64,000 bases of DNA from Lentisphaeraceae bacterium (lineage in GTDB: Bacteria; Verrucomicrobiota; Lentisphaeria; Lentisphaerales; Lentisphaeraceae). Below, one piece after another: positions 1-8,663 of this stretch. The DNA lies in the NCBI GenBank assembly GCA_021232515.1, contig JAJPOQ010000142.1, forward strand, positions 1 through 64,000, given 5' to 3'. How positions within the stretch are numbered: position 1 is the stretch's first letter; each line of letters begins with the position of its first letter. The translations under genes and the position numbers were made by a program. The notes under the pieces were generated by a model. It was not told the origin of the DNA and made no database searches. It saw only the letters and a list, made by a program, of their open reading frames with translations.

Positions 1-141
1 GGCTGAGATGAAAGACTTTTTTTGTACATTAGATGCAAAGCTATTAAAGGTTATTAGAAATTTTCGCTGCACCTAATATAGCACAAAATAATCATAAGTA
101 ACTTTTAATTAAATATTTATGCAATAATCAGCAAGCCTTAA

Positions 142-3100
142 TTAGTTAAGGATTTGTTGAATTGAAGTTTTGTCAGGCAACAAGAAAGGCCGGTACTTTA
201 TGAGTTCACCACTTTGGTCGTCAAAGAGTATCGCGGTATGGAGCCCTAGTTTACTTGCTTCGGCAGTATCAATTAGAGAAATAGAGTCTGCTTGGCTCAT
301 TTGGAATAATACTCTATGGACATAGTCATTTAAGGATTTTCTTGAAGCCATGCGGCTATAACTGTTCCAAGAGTCCACCCAGCAAATAGTATGAGTATTG
401 TTGGCAGGACCGTCACTTATGAGCTCAGAAAGCATGGCTCCTGAAGATTTAGTTTCTTCATCCCAAGAGAAGCTATCTTCATTTTTTAGTTTTCTAAAAC
501 GGTGGAAGCCAAAGATGAAGGTTAAAGTCGTCTCATCATTCTCATTTTTATTTTCATAAAGTGTTTTTATCCAATCTTCTGCCGTAACAGGGGTAAGTAT
601 ATGGTAATTGACACTTGTCTCTGCAAGTAAGGATTCAAAGTAGTCTTTACGAGAGTTCTCGCTACTACTGCCATCTAGGATACAGATATTGAATTTTTTA
701 TCATTACTTTGTTTTATAGCAGATAAAATCATAGAAGAAAATGTTGCCAAAGCAGCTTCTTCTTTTTGACCTATAACTAGCACGTTTTGTCCCGGTAGAC
801 TTTCCAAGGTAAGAGTTTGAGAGTCTCTTATGGCGTTTGGTTCTCCAAGGATCATTTTAAGTGTCGTCGATTGAGAACTAGCAAGTTTAGAGAATGATTG
901 TGACTGAGTTATCTCAGCAGGAATATTCCCCTCGAAAATGTAAGGCGCTTTATATTCTGCAGAAGAAGCTTGTATTTGTTTTAAAACCTTTGTTTTTGTT
1001 TCTTCATTTAAGTAGGCTGCTTGGAATGGATTGTTGCCTTCTGGTAAACCGGCTTGATCGTTGTATATCGCTTCACCAGGTCGGCTTAAGAGGCGAGCTG
1101 CATTATTACTTTCATTTAGAATGACGTATGAGTCACTTTCACTACATTGAAGTGCTATGCGAATCGTCATTTGGCCCATTGTTGCTCTTGGCAAGGAATA
1201 AGTGCCGGCGAGGGTTTGTGAGCCTAGTATAACATGTATGCCGAAAGCTCGCCCTTGTCTGACGATTCGGTCCAGTAAAAGTGCAGCTTCTTGAGCCACC
1301 ATGTCATCTTCGACAAATATCTCTTGGAATTCATCAATTACCAAAAGGATTCGAGCCATTTTCTTTTTAGTGGATTGTCTATATTGCGAAATATTTTGAG
1401 CATTGGCAGAACGCAGCTCTTCACCTCGATCTTTTAAGTCTTGATCGATTTTTCTAAGGACTGAAAGACCAAACTCACGGTCACTTTCGATGGCGATAGC
1501 TTTTGCATGAGGAAGTTTGAATGTCGCATACGACTTAAACTCAACACCTTTTTTGAAGTCGATAAGGTAAAAACTTAGCTCGTCAGGAGAGTAAGAAAGA
1601 GCCATGTTTTCAATGATGATGTGCATGAGATTTGATTTGCCAGAGCCTGTTTTGCCGGCGATAAGACAGTGCTGAGAAGTACCGTGTCCAAAAGTGAGGT
1701 ATTGTTTTTTTGCACCACTTAAGCCAATTGCGGCTTTTAGTTCATCTGCAGAGCTTTCAGTCCAAAACTCCGGATGTTGGATTCTAGTGAACGGTATTTC
1801 AACTCGAGTGGCATCGATAGAGGCGGAGCCCACTTTTTTGATGATAGAGTTCACAGTCTCAGAATTAGGTAAGTTATCGACAGTAAAATCTGCTAGACGA
1901 AAACCGCAGTTTCGCCAATCGAGATCGCCGAATAAATACTCTAAAAAGATAGAGCTTGACTCTAAGTCATCGGCAGTGAATTCTCCGGGGAGACTATGCT
2001 TTGAATCTCGGTGAAGAATAATATAAACTCCACAGCGTGCACCACTTTTAGAAATACTTATTAAGCGTTTAACTGCTTCTTCACTAAAGTTAACAGGGAA
2101 GTCTGCTATGACTAAAAACCTAAACGGTTCAGCGATTTCGCCAACTTTTTCGTTGTACTCACAGATGTCTTTGAATTCATTCCTCAAGTACTTCTGAATA
2201 ACGACTTCCATATGTTCATTGAGATCCGCAAGTTGCTTTTCTATTTGGCGAGTATTTGTGGCGATCCGTCCACCGGTGAGATCTTCTTTATAGTCATTTA
2301 GGTGCATGAAGCCAGCAAAGGTTTCTCCTAATGAAAGTGGATCAATAAAGTTGAACTTTGCCTTGCCAGGTGGAACGGTCATGAGAATTCTGAGGACTGT
2401 AGATTGGATAAGGTGTATGGCAGCGTCTCTTGCTTCTGAGTCTTTAGTTGTAATGCACAGCGATCCTTGCTCCGGTAGTTCAAGAAGGGCAGGGATGTTG
2501 AAGGGGATACCTTCTGAGAAGTCGAGACAATTATTTTCAGGGATGACGAGTTCTTTTGCTAGGTCCATTTTTAGATTGCCAAAAGGGATCGCCCCATGAA
2601 AGTTTTGTGGCGGCTGCCACTTCTCAAAGTCATCTGTCCATGCAGGGAACTGATTTTGTTCGGAGTTCTTACTTAGAGCTTGAAGCTCTTCAAAGAGCTC
2701 AAGGCTTTGTAGCCACTTGACTTGCCACTTATCGGTAAGTTGAGTGATCAGAGTATTTTCTTTGCTTAAGACTGCAGCAACTTCATTTTCGTACTTACTA
2801 GTTATAGCTGAAAGCTCTTTTTCGGCTTGGGTTTCGAGCTCTTCTAAGTTTTTGTTATGGTCCAGAGCAAGAGTTTCTATGTCTTCAGCATTGTTTTGCT
2901 GGCAACTTGTAAGGGCACTTTTTTGCTCAGTTTGAACTTTTTTAAGTTCGGAATCGCGCTGGGCATCTAGTTGTTGGATCTCGTTATTTAATTTTATCTC
3001 TTCTGCTTGTTTCTGAAGTTTATAGGTTTTGTTTTCGGCGGCAATTTTGGCATCTAGTTTTGCCAGTTCGCATTGTTTTGAAAATTCAACAAGAGACTTT

Positions 3101-3969
3101 ATTTCTGCCGTCTCGTTAGAAATAGTCTCAAGCTTTTTGGATTTTGATAATTTGTAGAAAATATGAATGAGGGAAAATAAAAGGAATATGCAGGTACTTA
3201 TGATTGCGGCGATTTTGGTAGGTAAGATGTTATTAAGTTTGAAGCTTGCGCCAACAAGAAGAACTGAGAAAAGGATGACGACGATATAGAGTATCGTAGG
3301 AGAGAGTTTTCTAAATAGTTTTGTTAGTGGTGAGTTAGAGACTTGTGAAATAAGTTTATTACTAGAGGTACTTAATTCTTGAATGCGATCTAAGTCGTCA
3401 CTGTTATCATATTCCGCAAGAAGGTTATTAATTTCAACTTCATCTGTCGATTTTAATAGAGCTTTAGCTTTATTTTTAGGGGTCTTTAAAAGATTGAACT
3501 TTATTAAAAGTGGATCGAGTAAAGAACTTTGTTCTTGTGTTTCACTTAAAAGTTGAATCGCCGAATCAGCTTCAGCTTGGAGGTTGACTACTTCTGTGTC
3601 TTGTTGTTGCTTTTTATTATTTATTTCTTCTGCAGTATAACGTCGAGTTGTTTCAGCAGTCTCAGTATACGATTGAGAGACAGAGTTAATTGTTTGCTCA
3701 AAGGTTTCCGAAACTTCAGTTTGCTCTTGGTGTAAAGACTTTTCTATCTTGTGCTTTTGTTTAAGAAACTCTTTCTCTAATTCTTCCGTTTTTGTGGAGA
3801 TACTTTCTGCTTGTTTGGCAGACTCTTCGTTGTATATCTGCTTGGCGGCATTTTTTAAAGAATTAACTTCATCGGCAATTGTTTGATATTCACCAGAATA
3901 ATCTTCTAAAAGAGTATTCATTTCAGCTAAACGCTGTCTTAGAGTAATAGGTGTTAGGAGTTTACTCAT
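142..3969 (-). CDS. FtsK/SpoIIIE-type membrane ATPase, type VII secretion (EssC/EccC)-like
   Basis: 1275 residues. Residues 1-220 and about 275-430 are charged, Gln/Glu/Lys-rich and look coiled-coil. Two membrane segments lie at about 224-244 and 252-272. A canonical FtsK/SpoIIIE domain follows, with Walker A GKTGSGKS at 772-779 and Walker B ILLVIDE at 874-880. A module before it (about 455-700; LVIADF near 619-624) and one after it (about 1040-1275; GQKEEA near 1067) look like related folds without a usable P-loop. That gives a three-module plan like EccC/EssC, but here the middle module is the intact one. There is no FHA domain. It is the last gene of a four-gene unit and overlaps the preceding 72-residue WXG100-like gene by 8 bases. 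Role inferred: energising export of the small partner proteins across the inner membrane. A DNA translocase is less likely because of the partners and the lack of an FtsK gamma domain. Confidence 0.85.
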   Translation of the reverse strand: MSKLLTPITLRQRLAEMNTLLEDYSGEYQTIADEVNSLKNAAKQIYNEESAKQAESISTKTEELEKEFLKQKHKIEKSLHQEQTEVSETFEQTINSVSQSYTETAETTRRYTAEEINNKKQQQDTEVVNLQAEADSAIQLLSETQEQSSLLDPLLIKFNLLKTPKNKAKALLKSTDEVEINNLLAEYDNSDDLDRIQELSTSSNKLISQVSNSPLTKLFRKLSPTILYIVVILFSVLLVGASFKLNNILPTKIAAIISTCIFLLFSLIHIFYKLSKSKKLETISNETAEIKSLVEFSKQCELAKLDAKIAAENKTYKLQKQAEEIKLNNEIQQLDAQRDSELKKVQTEQKSALTSCQQNNAEDIETLALDHNKNLEELETQAEKELSAITSKYENEVAAVLSKENTLITQLTDKWQVKWLQSLELFEELQALSKNSEQNQFPAWTDDFEKWQPPQNFHGAIPFGNLKMDLAKELVIPENNCLDFSEGIPFNIPALLELPEQGSLCITTKDSEARDAAIHLIQSTVLRILMTVPPGKAKFNFIDPLSLGETFAGFMHLNDYKEDLTGGRIATNTRQIEKQLADLNEHMEVVIQKYLRNEFKDICEYNEKVGEIAEPFRFLVIADFPVNFSEEAVKRLISISKSGARCGVYIILHRDSKHSLPGEFTADDLESSSIFLEYLFGDLDWRNCGFRLADFTVDNLPNSETVNSIIKKVGSASIDATRVEIPFTRIQHPEFWTESSADELKAAIGLSGAKKQYLTFGHGTSQHCLIAGKTGSGKSNLMHIIIENMALSYSPDELSFYLIDFKKGVEFKSYATFKLPHAKAIAIESDREFGLSVLRKIDQDLKDRGEELRSANAQNISQYRQSTKKKMARILLVIDEFQEIFVEDDMVAQEAALLLDRIVRQGRAFGIHVILGSQTLAGTYSLPRATMGQMTIRIALQCSESDSYVILNESNNAARLLSRPGEAIYNDQAGLPEGNNPFQAAYLNEETKTKVLKQIQASSAEYKAPYIFEGNIPAEITQSQSFSKLASSQSTTLKMILGEPNAIRDSQTLTLESLPGQNVLVIGQKEEAALATFSSMILSAIKQSNDKKFNICILDGSSSENSRKDYFESLLAETSVNYHILTPVTAEDWIKTLYENKNENDETTLTFIFGFHRFRKLKNEDSFSWDEETKSSGAMLSELISDGPANNTHTICWVDSWNSYSRMASRKSLNDYVHRVLFQMSQADSISLIDTAEASKLGLHTAILFDDQSGELIKYRPFLLPDKTSIQQILN

Positions 3970-4180
3970 TTGGGAAATCTTCTTTTATTGTCTTAAAGGT
4001 ATTTTCTATTTCACTGATAGAATTAAGTGAGAGCTCCAGCTGTTTAATTAAAGGAGAAATGAATTCCCTTTCAAACTTCTGAGCATTTGAGTCACTCCAA
4101 GAGCTTTGTACTTCTTTCCACTTGTTTTGCAATTGCTTATTGAGGTCTAAGAGGTTTGAGTAACTTGAGTTTAAATTCAT
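3962..4180 (-). CDS. WXG100-like small helical protein (72 aa)
   Basis: The 72 residues are predicted to form two helices separated by a turn carrying W28-S-D30, followed by F36 and F40. The pattern W-x-D-x5-F-x3-F matches that of the 90-residue protein at 4654-4926. WXG100 proteins are secreted helical-hairpin substrates or chaperones of type VII systems; here Asp replaces the Gly of WXG. There is no signal peptide, as expected. It lies directly after the coiled-coil gene (start one base from that stop) and overlaps the ATPase start by 8 bases, so the genes are probably translationally coupled. The family call rests on motif and context only. Confidence 0.7.
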   Translation of the reverse strand: MNLNSSYSNLLDLNKQLQNKWKEVQSSWSDSNAQKFEREFISPLIKQLELSLNSISEIENTFKTIKEDFPNE

Positions 4181-4651
4181 TTACTGACCTTGTTCACGAT
4201 ATTCATCTAAAGTACGGATATAGTCATGTAGTAAAGTTGTTGCTTTGTTTAAATCATTTGTTAGAAAAGTTTTGGCTTTTACAAGTGTGCTAAATTCGGT
4301 AGGGAGAAGTACTGGAAGTTTTTTTTGCCAATTCTTTATTTTTTCCATTTCATCCCGGTATTGGCGAACTTTATTTGTCGCTTCGCGGATTTTTTGTTGA
4401 GCTAAGAGCTTGCGGCTACTTGTTTGGCCAGGATTCATTTCTAGCTTCGCTTCGCGAAGTCGGTCTTCCCACTTTAAGGCGTTTCGTTTTATTTTTGCTG
4501 GTATATCAAAATCGACTAGTTGTTGATAGCGCTTTATCTCACAGCGAACGCTATCGAATACTGATTGAGTCTCTTCTGAAAATTGATTTAAAAAGATGTG
4601 AAATTGTTGAAGAGCTTCAAGAGAACCAACATTTGCTTTGGCATCTGACAT
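4181..4651 (-). CDS. Coiled-coil protein of the type VII-like locus (156 aa)
   Basis: I do not recognise a named family. The 156 residues are hydrophilic, lysine/glutamate-rich and almost entirely helical by inspection, with no signal peptide or membrane segment. It sits between two WXG100-like genes, with a 2-base gap on the upstream side and adjacency on the downstream side, so it is part of the same transcript. A longer LXG/WXG-type helical substrate, or a cytosolic chaperone or adaptor for the ATPase, are both possible. The sequence alone does not decide. Confidence 0.7.
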   Translation of the reverse strand: MSDAKANVGSLEALQQFHIFLNQFSEETQSVFDSVRCEIKRYQQLVDFDIPAKIKRNALKWEDRLREAKLEMNPGQTSSRKLLAQQKIREATNKVRQYRDEMEKIKNWQKKLPVLLPTEFSTLVKAKTFLTNDLNKATTLLHDYIRTLDEYREQGQ

Positions 4652-4653
4652 AA

Positions 4654-4926
4654 TTATCTCTGGTTGAGGTACTCATCTATTTTGTCTGCTTTGCGCATGA
4701 GGATTGGAGCTTGGACGTTAGAGACTTCCATAAATTTTTTGAGGTTTTTCATGGCTTTCTCGAACTCTTCGGAAAACTTTTGTTGTTCTTGGTCTTGCCA
4801 GCTTTCACTGAGATTTTTATGGCGCATGTAGAGGGACATCATGCGGCTACTAAGTTCATCGTTGAATTTTTTAAGCTCAGAAGCAAAGCCTCTGACTTCA
4901 TCTGGGTCAATGATTGCGTGTGCCAT
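4654..4926 (-). CDS. WXG100-like small helical protein (90 aa)
   Basis: First gene of the type VII-like unit. The 90 residues form two amphipathic helices around the turn W43-Q-D45, with F51 and F55 after it. Length and layout fit WXG100 (ESAT-6-like) proteins, although Gly of the WXG turn is Asp. There is no cleavable signal and no Cys. The C-terminal YxxxD/E export signal of mycobacterial substrates is not evident. It probably forms a helical-hairpin dimer, alone or with the 72-residue relative, that is handed to the large ATPase encoded downstream. Confidence 0.75.
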   Translation of the reverse strand: MAHAIIDPDEVRGFASELKKFNDELSSRMMSLYMRHKNLSESWQDQEQQKFSEEFEKAMKNLKKFMEVSNVQAPILMRKADKIDEYLNQR

Positions 4927-5008
4927 AAAAAGTTTCCAGTTATTGGTTTAAGCTTTTAGTGCATTTAATATGCGTCTATTGACTTGGACTACAAGAATGA
5001 ATGAACAA

Positions 5009-5042
5009 TAAAAAAGCGCCCAGTTTTCACTGAGCGCTTTAT
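5009..5042 (-). terminator. Rho-independent terminator after glnK
   Basis: Read on the minus strand, GCGCTCAG-TGAAAA-CTGGGCGC forms a strong stem with one mismatch, followed by TTTTTT. It lies 22 bases past the glnK stop and ends the amtB-glnK transcript before the type VII-like unit, which therefore needs its own promoter in 4927-5008. Confidence 0.85.
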
Positions 5043-5064
5043 TAAATCAGTCTATTGAGAAGGT

Positions 5065-5406
5065 TTATCCGATTGCCTCAGATCCTTTTTCGCCAGTTCT
5101 AATTCTTATAGCTTCTTCGATAGGTAGGATAAGGATCTTACCGTCGCCGATATTTCCAGATCTCGCACCTTCGATTACAGCGTCAACTGCTTGATCGACA
5201 AAGTCGTCGTTTATAGCAATTTCTATACGAACTTTTTTAAGAAGGTTAACTTCCATATCGACACCACGATAGTTTTCGTGGAAACCTTTTTGCTGACCAC
5301 AACCAAGAGCGTTGGTTACGGACATTTTAAAAATATCTTTAGCAAAAAGAGCCTGCTTAACGCTGTTAAGCTTCTGTGGCTGTATGTATGCAACTATTAA
5401 TTTCAT
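5065..5406 (-). CDS. glnK: PII nitrogen regulatory protein (GlnK/GlnB family)
   Basis: The 113 residues match PII end to end, including the C-terminal IGDGKI and IRIRTGE signatures that bind ATP/ADP and 2-oxoglutarate. The T-loop begins GCGQQKG (35-41) and keeps Y46-R47-G48, but residue 51, the Tyr uridylylated in proteobacterial GlnB/GlnK, is Met (V49-D50-M51-E52). Covalent uridylylation at the usual site is therefore not possible. It follows amtB by 18 bases in the same transcript, the classic arrangement in which the trimeric PII protein plugs the ammonium channel at high nitrogen. The symbol glnK is chosen from this linkage. Confidence 0.93.
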   Translation of the reverse strand: MKLIVAYIQPQKLNSVKQALFAKDIFKMSVTNALGCGQQKGFHENYRGVDMEVNLLKKVRIEIAINDDFVDQAVDAVIEGARSGNIGDGKILILPIEEAIRIRTGEKGSEAIG

Positions 5407-5424
5407 TTTTAAATTTCCTTACTC

Positions 5425-6918
5425 TTACTGGTTAGTGAAAATTTGGAAGCCGCTATATGCTTCAGCACCGTGCTCACTTAGGTCGAGACCAATGATCTCT
5501 TCTTCTTCATGAACGCGAATTCCAATTGTAACTTTAAGTACAAAGAATATAGCAAGAGCTACTGGGAAAGCGATAGCATAGTAAAGTACCCCAAGTGCTT
5601 GGACTCCTATAGAACCACCTCCAAAGAGACCACAAGCAAGTGTACCCCAGATACCACAGACAAGGTGAACAGATACTGCACCAACTGGGTCGTCAATTTT
5701 CATTTTATCAACGAAAAGAACGAATAGAACAACTAGTACACCTGATACAAGACCAGTAATAACAGCATAACCACCGGTAATGACGTGAGCACCCGCTGTG
5801 ATACCAACTAACCCAGCTAAAGCACCATTTAGAATCATTGTTAGGTCAGGCTTCTTTTGAATAACCCATGAAACGATCATTGATGCAACTACACCTGCAC
5901 AACTAGAAAGAAGTGTTGAAACCATGATAGTTGAAGTTCCTTCTGGATCTGCATCCAGTTGTGAACCACTGTTAAAACCAAACCAACCAAACCATAGAAG
6001 CATCGCACCGATAGTTGCAAGTGGAAGATTGTGGCCCATGATTGCGTTTGTTCTACCATTTACATATTTGCCAATACGAGGACCAAGAACGATAGCACCA
6101 GCTAAAGCACCCCAACCACCCACTGAGTGAACAAGAGTTGAACCAGCTAAATCAATGAAATTCATATCTGCAAGAAAGCCACTGCCCCAATGAGCGGAAC
6201 CAAGGATTGGGTATACTAGACCGGCGAAAATAGTACAAAAAATAAGGAAAGCATTTAACTTAATTCTTTCACAAACAGCACCTGATACAACAGACGCTGT
6301 TGCCGCGGCAAACATGGCTTGGAAAAGGAAGTCTGTCCAATAAGTGTAACCAGTATAGTAGACTGGTGTCATACCTGTCTCGTCAGGGCCAATACCAAAA
6401 GTAAAAACACCCATTATACCTTCAATCATCCAACTTCCAGGATACATGAGGTTAAAACCAATAATTGCATACATTAAAGTAGCGATTGCCACTATCGAAA
6501 CATTCTTAAAAAGAATGTTAACAGTGTTTTTAGCGCGAGTCAAACCAGTTTCAAGTGTTGCAAAACCAAGGTGCATAATGAAGACTAGGCAGGCACAAAA
6601 CATAATGAAAACATTACTGATTGTGAAAAAGTCTTCTATTTCTTTAGCAGATACTGCTGAGAGTTTACCATCTTTATCTTTAGATTGGCTGAATTCAGCA
6701 TAAGTAGAAGATTCACCACCGTTACTGTAAACTTTTACTAGTTTACCAACAACTTTTGTTTCGCCTTCAGGATCTAGAGCTTTTGCAGCTTTCGCTAAAG
6801 CTTCCTTATCGTATTCAAATTTTACCGTCATTGACAATGTGTCTGACTCTTGCGCCTGTACGCTGAGCGTAAAGACTGACGCTATGCAAAACAAAACGCC
6901 TAATAATAGTCTTTTCAT
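5425..6918 (-). CDS. amtB: Ammonium transporter AmtB with exported N-terminal extension
   Basis: This 497-residue protein of the Amt/Mep/Rh family conducts ammonium across the inner membrane. The twin pore histidines are visible at H264 (STLVH) and H418 (VSVH), with the typical DDPVGAVSVH context and the C-terminal EIIGLDLSEHG segment that talks to PII. Unusually, a signal peptide (residues 1 to about 22) is followed by about 70 hydrophilic residues before the first helix at about 97. The core is family-sized; the extension is extra. First gene of the amtB-glnK pair. I saw no sigma-54 -24/-12 motif upstream. Confidence 0.95.
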   Translation of the reverse strand: MKRLLLGVLFCIASVFTLSVQAQESDTLSMTVKFEYDKEALAKAAKALDPEGETKVVGKLVKVYSNGGESSTYAEFSQSKDKDGKLSAVSAKEIEDFFTISNVFIMFCACLVFIMHLGFATLETGLTRAKNTVNILFKNVSIVAIATLMYAIIGFNLMYPGSWMIEGIMGVFTFGIGPDETGMTPVYYTGYTYWTDFLFQAMFAAATASVVSGAVCERIKLNAFLIFCTIFAGLVYPILGSAHWGSGFLADMNFIDLAGSTLVHSVGGWGALAGAIVLGPRIGKYVNGRTNAIMGHNLPLATIGAMLLWFGWFGFNSGSQLDADPEGTSTIMVSTLLSSCAGVVASMIVSWVIQKKPDLTMILNGALAGLVGITAGAHVITGGYAVITGLVSGVLVVLFVLFVDKMKIDDPVGAVSVHLVCGIWGTLACGLFGGGSIGVQALGVLYYAIAFPVALAIFFVLKVTIGIRVHEEEEIIGLDLSEHGAEAYSGFQIFTNQ

Positions 6919-7106
6919 GGATAATTCCTAAGTTTATTAAATTGAACTTTTATTAAATATTTGTAGAGAAAAATACTTATACTTGAAAAGTTTCTCCTTA
7001 ATTCAGTATGCCCACATATTAAATTAAGGAGGGTTTAGAGTTTATGCTCTATGGAGCTAGTAGGGTCACACTAACTTAAAAGATCACAAACTTTATTTTT
7101 CAAAAT

Positions 7107-7847
7107 TTAGAAAGAAACGTTAAGATTTACGCCGAATACAAAGTCATCATCTTCAGCATTTGCATCATCAGCATCTCCGAGTAGAGAGTAGTACATGATT
7201 GAAGGAGTTAATGTAACATTTTCTAATAGAGGGAAGTTAACTGCCGCAGATAATGCATAATTAGAAAACCCAGACTCTCCAGTGTAGTAGCCCGCAGCCA
7301 TATCTTGATCAGCATAGCCAATGTTAGCTCCAAGATTTAGTGTTGAATCAAGAAAGCCTAGTTCAACTGTATGTCCAATTGAGAAGTTAGCGTAAAAACC
7401 ATCGACGTCTTCAAAATCGTAGTAAACAGTAAGTGAAGGTGAAAGTATTGTGTTATATGAAGCTGATACATAAACTTCTTTAGTTGAGCCCAAGCCCACC
7501 TCAGAGAAGTCATAATAGATGATACCACCACTTAATGAAAGGTCGTCAAAACTTTTGCTCCAATAGGCAGTGTAGTCAACTTCTGAAAATTCAGATGAAT
7601 TGCCATTCTCGGAATCAAGATCGAGGTTGTACCATACATTTCCGCTAAATGTACCTAGGTCACCTGCGTCATATGATATAGTTAGAGATCCTTGATTGAC
7701 ACCTTCTTCATTGAACTGGAGTCCACGCCAAATATACTTGTCGTAAACACCTTGACTTAAGGACATAGACCAAGCCTTTTCATCATCTTGAGCATAAGTT
7801 GTTGCTGTGAATAGACAAACGAATAATAGGGCAATTATTCTTTTCAT
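7107..7847 (-). CDS. Outer-membrane beta-barrel protein, TorF-type putative porin
   Basis: About 246 residues: signal peptide ending near TTYAQ, then alternating-hydrophobicity beta strands and a C-terminal aromatic (NVNVSF-like) ending typical of BAM substrates. The segment GVYDKYIWRGLQ near the mature N-terminus resembles putative porins of the TorF/Gcw_chp type, which have an S-x-x-Y-x-W/F-R-G motif. The start is set at the ATG at 7847 because AAAGGAA lies just upstream; a longer frame to 7910 would put extra residues before the signal peptide. Its position upstream of nothing co-directional but near amtB hints at, but does not prove, a role in nitrogen-compound uptake. Confidence 0.7.
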   Translation of the reverse strand: MKRIIALLFVCLFTATTYAQDDEKAWSMSLSQGVYDKYIWRGLQFNEEGVNQGSLTISYDAGDLGTFSGNVWYNLDLDSENGNSSEFSEVDYTAYWSKSFDDLSLSGGIIYYDFSEVGLGSTKEVYVSASYNTILSPSLTVYYDFEDVDGFYANFSIGHTVELGFLDSTLNLGANIGYADQDMAAGYYTGESGFSNYALSAAVNFPLLENVTLTPSIMYYSLLGDADDANAEDDDFVFGVNLNVSF

Positions 7848-8036
7848 TTTCATTTCCTTTAATATTGAGCTGCACAGAAAAACTGTGATTATTTTCAATA
7901 GCTGCACCATCTTGGAGTAGCTATACTAATCTAGGAGTGTGACTCCTGTTACTGTTAATTATTTAACATGGTATAGATATTAATTCAATAAATAGTCCTG
8001 TCAATGAATAAAATTTAAAAAAAGGTTAATATTATT

Positions 8037-8094
8037 GATTTATTACAAAAATATATAAATATATTCGTTTATTACAAAATTGTATAAATTTATT
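8037..8094. repeat. Two imperfect 29-bp tandem copies
   Basis: The string TTTATTACAAAA recurs with a 29-base offset, followed in each copy by an A/T-only stretch. It is AT-rich and could be an upstream-activating AT element, a protein-binding site or plain duplication. No function can be read from it. Confidence 0.5.
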
Positions 8095-8642
8095 ATTCTT
8101 AAAAATTTTATTAGGGCTTTAAGCTTAGTTACATTAATTTTTTAAAGTGCCCGATTTATTGGCATGAGTGTCTATTAATTGAATGAGAGGCATCAAAATT
8201 TAGCTACTTAAATAGCACTTTAAGTTAAAGTTCAGAAATCAGAAAATGATTTCGGTGTTTTGAAAGTTAATATCAACTACAGTCATATATATTGTTGATA
8301 CCTATTGGAGATAAATATTGATAGAGGGAATTTTCTGGATTAGGCGTGTAAAGCTAAGTGGTGCTGCAATTAATTAATATGACAGACTGTGAATACTTCA
8401 CAGGTTTTATATAAATGTAATTTTCCGACAGGTGGTCAGATACAGTTACGAGAAAGCAGGATTTTGCAGGAAAGCTAAAACTGAATCTATAGCATGATTT
8501 TTTCTTTGACACTGAATTACAAGATGGCGACCACGTATAGATGACAAGAAAGGTTAAGTTGTGTTTTATGATCTGGAAGTAACTGGGGGGGGGATAATTG
8601 AGGAAATCTGATTAAGTCGACGACCAAAATAGATTTATTCAG

Positions 8643-8663
8643 AAAGCCCTCACTTAGGGCCTT
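8643..8663 (-). terminator. Weak terminator after hpf
   Basis: On the minus strand GCCCT-AAGTG-AGGGC is followed by TTTCT, about 27 bases past the hibernation-factor stop. The stem is only five pairs and the T-run is interrupted, so efficiency is uncertain. Confidence 0.45.

Noticed and set aside
1-141. Possible start of a minus-strand gene at 28 (ATG) leaving the window
   Set aside because: No ribosome-binding site and only nine codons visible; not enough to call.
7020-7075. AAGGAGGG on the plus strand followed by an ATG 14 bases on (11-codon frame)
   Set aside because: Peptide too short and not conserved-looking; the purine run may be chance.
6919-7106. Sigma-54 promoter for amtB-glnK
   Set aside because: No TGGCAC-N5-TTGC match on the minus strand.
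8370-8560. Stop-free minus-strand stretch as a transposase remnant
   Set aside because: No start, no ribosome-binding site and no recognisable transposase motif in the translation.
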